Shown in pieces: positions 61,696-64,000 of a stretch of DNA of 64,000 bases. The position numbers and the translations under genes were made by a program. The stretch lies in contig CP059430.1 of the NCBI GenBank assembly GCA_013874835.1, positions 62,001 to 126,000 on the forward strand, in the 5' to 3' direction. Numbering within the stretch: position 1 is the stretch's first letter; each line of letters begins with the position of its first letter. The notes below the pieces were generated by a model. The model saw nothing but the letters and a program-made list of their open reading frames with translations, ran no database searches and was not told where the DNA came from. This DNA comes from Carnobacteriaceae bacterium zg-84. Lineage in GTDB: Bacteria > Bacillota > Bacilli > Lactobacillales > Aerococcaceae.

Positions 61696-62982
61696 GTGGA
61701 CGTGAAAAAGATTAGTGACATCGGTTATTCCGGTAGAAAACTTATCATTGAAGGGATATTAGAAATCCTCGTAGGGATACTACTAACTGTTTTTCAAGAA
61801 GTAGTTGCTGTTTATGCGGTCGAATTGATATTGTTTTTACTATTATTGGTTACGAGTTTTGACTTGATTATGTGGCCGTTTCGTGCAAAAGATAAAAGAC
61901 AGTTCTTTTGGATAACACTCATAAAGCCATTATGTATTTTTGTTTTTGGTGATTTAGCAATTATTGTACGTATGCCTTTATATTTATTGACGATTTTTGT
62001 TGGTATCTACCAATTATTACAAGCGTTTATCAATGTTGTGACGTATTACATCTATCGTCAAAACGATATTAAACCAAGATTTAAGTTTTTATTTGATGCA
62101 TGTTGGTTATTTATTTTGGGTGTATCGGCTTTAACGCCGAAAGACAGTGTTGGTGTTCAATTGTTTATTCTGGGTATTTATTTAATTGTACTTGGTTTAA
62201 CCAATTTAAGAGATGGTGTGACATTCGATAAAGAAATGCATAAAGGTGAATTAACAAGACGTGTCAGAGTATCGCTACCTATTGTTTTTGCAGCACTTAT
62301 TCCAAGACGAACGCTTCAAAAATTAAATGACTATATGGCATCAGATGAATATATTTCTCTTGAGTTAGCTTATGATGTGAAAAAAGAAGAGGCTACTGTT
62401 GATTTGGAATTATTCGTACACGTAACCGAATCAGGATTTGGTGCGATTGGGCATGTAGATATTTCTTATCAAAATCAAGTGATTTCGTATGGAAATTATG
62501 ATACAAATTCAGAACGCTTATTTGGTATGATTGGAGACGGTGTTTTATTTAAAACAGACCGTGAAAAATATATTGCATTTTGTAAAAAAGAAAGTCATAA
62601 AACATTATTAGTCTATGGTTTGTCATTAGATGATAAACAAAGACAAGCAGTAGAAGAGCAGCTACATACGATTGATGCTTTAGTCACACCTTGGGAACCA
62701 AATCAGTATGTGACAAAACAAGGTGAACAACAAGATGTGATGTATGCGTACAAATTAAAACAAGAAACTGGAGCAAATCTCTTTAAATTTACATCGTCTA
62801 AATTTAAAACATATTTTGTTTTAAGCACGAATTGTGTGCTATTGGCAGATAGTATCGTTGGTCGAGCTGGTACAGATATATTAAATGTAAAAGGCTTTAT
62901 TTCTCCGGGGACGTACCAAACGTACTTAGATAGAGAGTTTGAGAAAAAACATAGTATTGTCGTAGAAAAATCAGTTTATTAA
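61696..62982 (+). CDS. DUF308/HdeD-like membrane protein with a possible permuted papain-like C-terminal domain
   Basis: 428 aa. Start GTG at 61696 behind AAGGAGGTATACGGCAA. The first 180 residues hold six membrane segments of HdeD/DUF308 type (LIIEGILEILVGILLTVF; FLFDACWLFILGVSAL). Residues 220-428 are soluble: GFGAIGHVDISYQ carries a conserved-looking His (about 256), and YFVLSTNCVLLADSIVG a Cys (about 377). This His-before-Cys order is that of permuted NlpC/P60-type proteins such as YiiX. The catalytic reading is an inference; the membrane half is secure. Monocistronic. Confidence 0.7.
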   Translation: MDVKKISDIGYSGRKLIIEGILEILVGILLTVFQEVVAVYAVELILFLLLLVTSFDLIMWPFRAKDKRQFFWITLIKPLCIFVFGDLAIIVRMPLYLLTIFVGIYQLLQAFINVVTYYIYRQNDIKPRFKFLFDACWLFILGVSALTPKDSVGVQLFILGIYLIVLGLTNLRDGVTFDKEMHKGELTRRVRVSLPIVFAALIPRRTLQKLNDYMASDEYISLELAYDVKKEEATVDLELFVHVTESGFGAIGHVDISYQNQVISYGNYDTNSERLFGMIGDGVLFKTDREKYIAFCKKESHKTLLVYGLSLDDKQRQAVEEQLHTIDALVTPWEPNQYVTKQGEQQDVMYAYKLKQETGANLFKFTSSKFKTYFVLSTNCVLLADSIVGRAGTDILNVKGFISPGTYQTYLDREFEKKHSIVVEKSVY

Positions 62983-62996
62983 CAAGTAAAAAGAAG

Positions 62997-63039
62997 TGTG
63001 TATATTGACCTAAATCGGAATAAATATACACATTTTTTT
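62997..63039 (+). terminator. Terminator of the DUF308-like gene
   Basis: TGTGTATATT and AATATACACA form a 10 bp stem followed by seven T. Confidence 0.8.
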
Positions 63040-63071
63040 CGTAAATCGCATTTTTCTTATAAAAAAAGACG

Positions 63072-63111
63072 TTTACAAAACGTAATAATAACTATATAAT
63101 AATTTTGTAAA
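63072..63111 (+). promoter_or_regulatory. Promoter of the solute-binding protein gene with inverted repeat
   Basis: TTTACA (63072-63077), 17 bp, TATAAT (63095-63100). TTTACAAAA at the -35 is repeated inverted as TTTTGTAAA (63103-63111), so a regulator may bridge the promoter. Confidence 0.65.
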
Positions 63112-63127
63112 TAGGAGGGACTACGAA

Positions 63128-64000
63128 ATGAAAAAAACATTATTAACAGGTGTAGCTTTATGTGTTTTAGCCGGATGTGTTAATCCAACACAAACGCAGA
63201 CTGCACCAAAAACAGAACAAAAACAGGCAAGTCAAAAAATAACAATCGGATATAATCAGTTACCGGCTAATATAGACCCTGCTGCAGATTATAATGGCTG
63301 GTTTACAGTTCGTTATGGTTCAGGGGAAACATTATTTAAATTAAATGATAAATTAGAACCAGAACCATGGTTGGCAAAAAGTATCGAACAAACAAGTCAA
63401 TTAGAATGGACAGTGACATTAAAAGATAATGTGACATTCCAAAATGGCGAAAAAATGACAGCCGAAAAAGTAAAAGCATCTTTGGAACGTTTACTAGAGA
63501 AAAATGAACGTGCTAAAGGCGATTTAACGATTGAAAATATTACAGCCAAAGATAATCAAGTTGTGATTAAAACAACACAAGAAGTGCCGATTATGGCAAA
63601 TTTATTATCAGAACCATATGCATGTATTGTTGATACAACAGGAAAATTGGACACGGATAAAGCGCTTGTGGGAACGGGGCCTTATATTGTGACAAGTTAT
63701 ATTGCTGAAAGTGGTGTTGAATTAAAAGCGTATGACCAATACTGGAATGGCAAACCAAAAACAAATCAAATTTCTATTAAATACTTTACAGATGCCAATG
63801 CATTATCATTAGCATTACAATCAAAAGAAATTGATGCGGCTTTTGGTATTGCTTATGCAAATTTAGGTTCTTATCGTTCAAATGCTGATTATACGATTTC
63901 AGAAGTTGGGGGCACTCGTTTTGTAAACTTCATGTATAATTTTGATAAACCATTGATTGCAGATGCAAAATTTAGACAAGCATTAGATACATTAGTTGAT
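63128..64000 (+). CDS. Family 5 ABC transporter substrate-binding lipoprotein (3' truncated)
   Basis: Starts with ATG at 63128 after AGGAGGGACTACGAA and runs off the window; about 291 residues are visible. Signal peptide with lipobox LAGC (Cys17), a Thr/Gln linker, then the SBP_bac_5 fold: NIDPAADYNGWFTVRYGSGE, LEPEPWLAKSIEQ, VTLKDNVTFQNGEKMTAEKV and GTGPYIVTSY. The family carries peptides, nickel or metal-chelator complexes. The YGSGETLFK start and the KVKASLERLL block resemble the nickel/metallophore (NikA-like) branch more than OppA, but this is uncertain. Permease and ATPase genes should follow outside the window. Confidence 0.88.
   Translation, partial: MKKTLLTGVALCVLAGCVNPTQTQTAPKTEQKQASQKITIGYNQLPANIDPAADYNGWFTVRYGSGETLFKLNDKLEPEPWLAKSIEQTSQLEWTVTLKDNVTFQNGEKMTAEKVKASLERLLEKNERAKGDLTIENITAKDNQVVIKTTQEVPIMANLLSEPYACIVDTTGKLDTDKALVGTGPYIVTSYIAESGVELKAYDQYWNGKPKTNQISIKYFTDANALSLALQSKEIDAAFGIAYANLGSYRSNADYTISEVGGTRFVNFMYNFDKPLIADAKFRQALDTLVD

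Overview
The window is a 64 kb stretch of a low-GC Gram-positive chromosome. The evidence is strong AGGAGG ribosome binding sites, LPxTG-anchored surface proteins, a short (about 80 nt) bacterial SRP RNA, Spx, CopY, a LacR/tagatose-6-phosphate lactose operon, and a 16S rRNA of Lactobacillales type. I place it in the Lactobacillales, near Carnobacteriaceae, Aerococcaceae or Enterococcaceae, but I cannot name a genus from reading alone.

Layout, left part. The 3' end of an LPETG pilin/adhesin-like gene is followed by an amidase, SRP RNA, purA and an rRNA methyltransferase. Next comes a 1.6 kb islet with a secreted protein and a small membrane protein, bracketed by two near-identical 167/168 bp repeats with inverted termini. 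Then come a MarR-controlled heterodimeric ABC exporter (minus strand), a divergent LytR-CpsA-Psr gene, an HD phosphohydrolase, a HAD phosphatase, spx, pyrR-pyrB, prmA-rsmE and deoC.

Middle part. A complete lactose operon (lacR, then lacABCDFEG) is followed by rpoB-rpoC. A full rRNA operon (16S, tRNA-Ala, 23S, 5S) runs into a 12-tRNA cluster ending in tRNA-Leu(CAA). An integrative mobilizable element sits right behind tRNA-Leu: tyrosine integrase, DUF3173-like small protein, an HUH plus SF3-helicase Rep, a membrane protein, a TcpA/FtsK-type coupling protein and a small accessory protein. It ends in a non-coding zone rich in palindromes and is followed by an ISL3-family element.

Right part. 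An LPKTG surface-protein gene is broken by one in-frame amber codon. A minus-strand operon (GntR regulator, agaS-like isomerase, nagA-like deacetylase, second tagatose-bisphosphate aldolase) looks made for amino-galactoside use and probably borrows LacC from the lac operon. Divergent to it is a copper operon (copA-copY) with a CopY box over its -10. A MarR/FMN-reductase pair follows, whose terminator has been hit by an IS1182-family element leaving a 20 bp target duplication. The window ends with a DUF308-like membrane protein carrying a possible papain-like C-terminal domain and the start of a family 5 solute-binding lipoprotein.

The most unusual items are the HUH-SF3 mobilizable element and its palindromic non-coding ends, the amber-interrupted adhesin, the IS1182 insertion into a terminator, the MITE-like repeats, the PyrB with a changed carbamoyl-phosphate motif, and the membrane/papain-like fusion.
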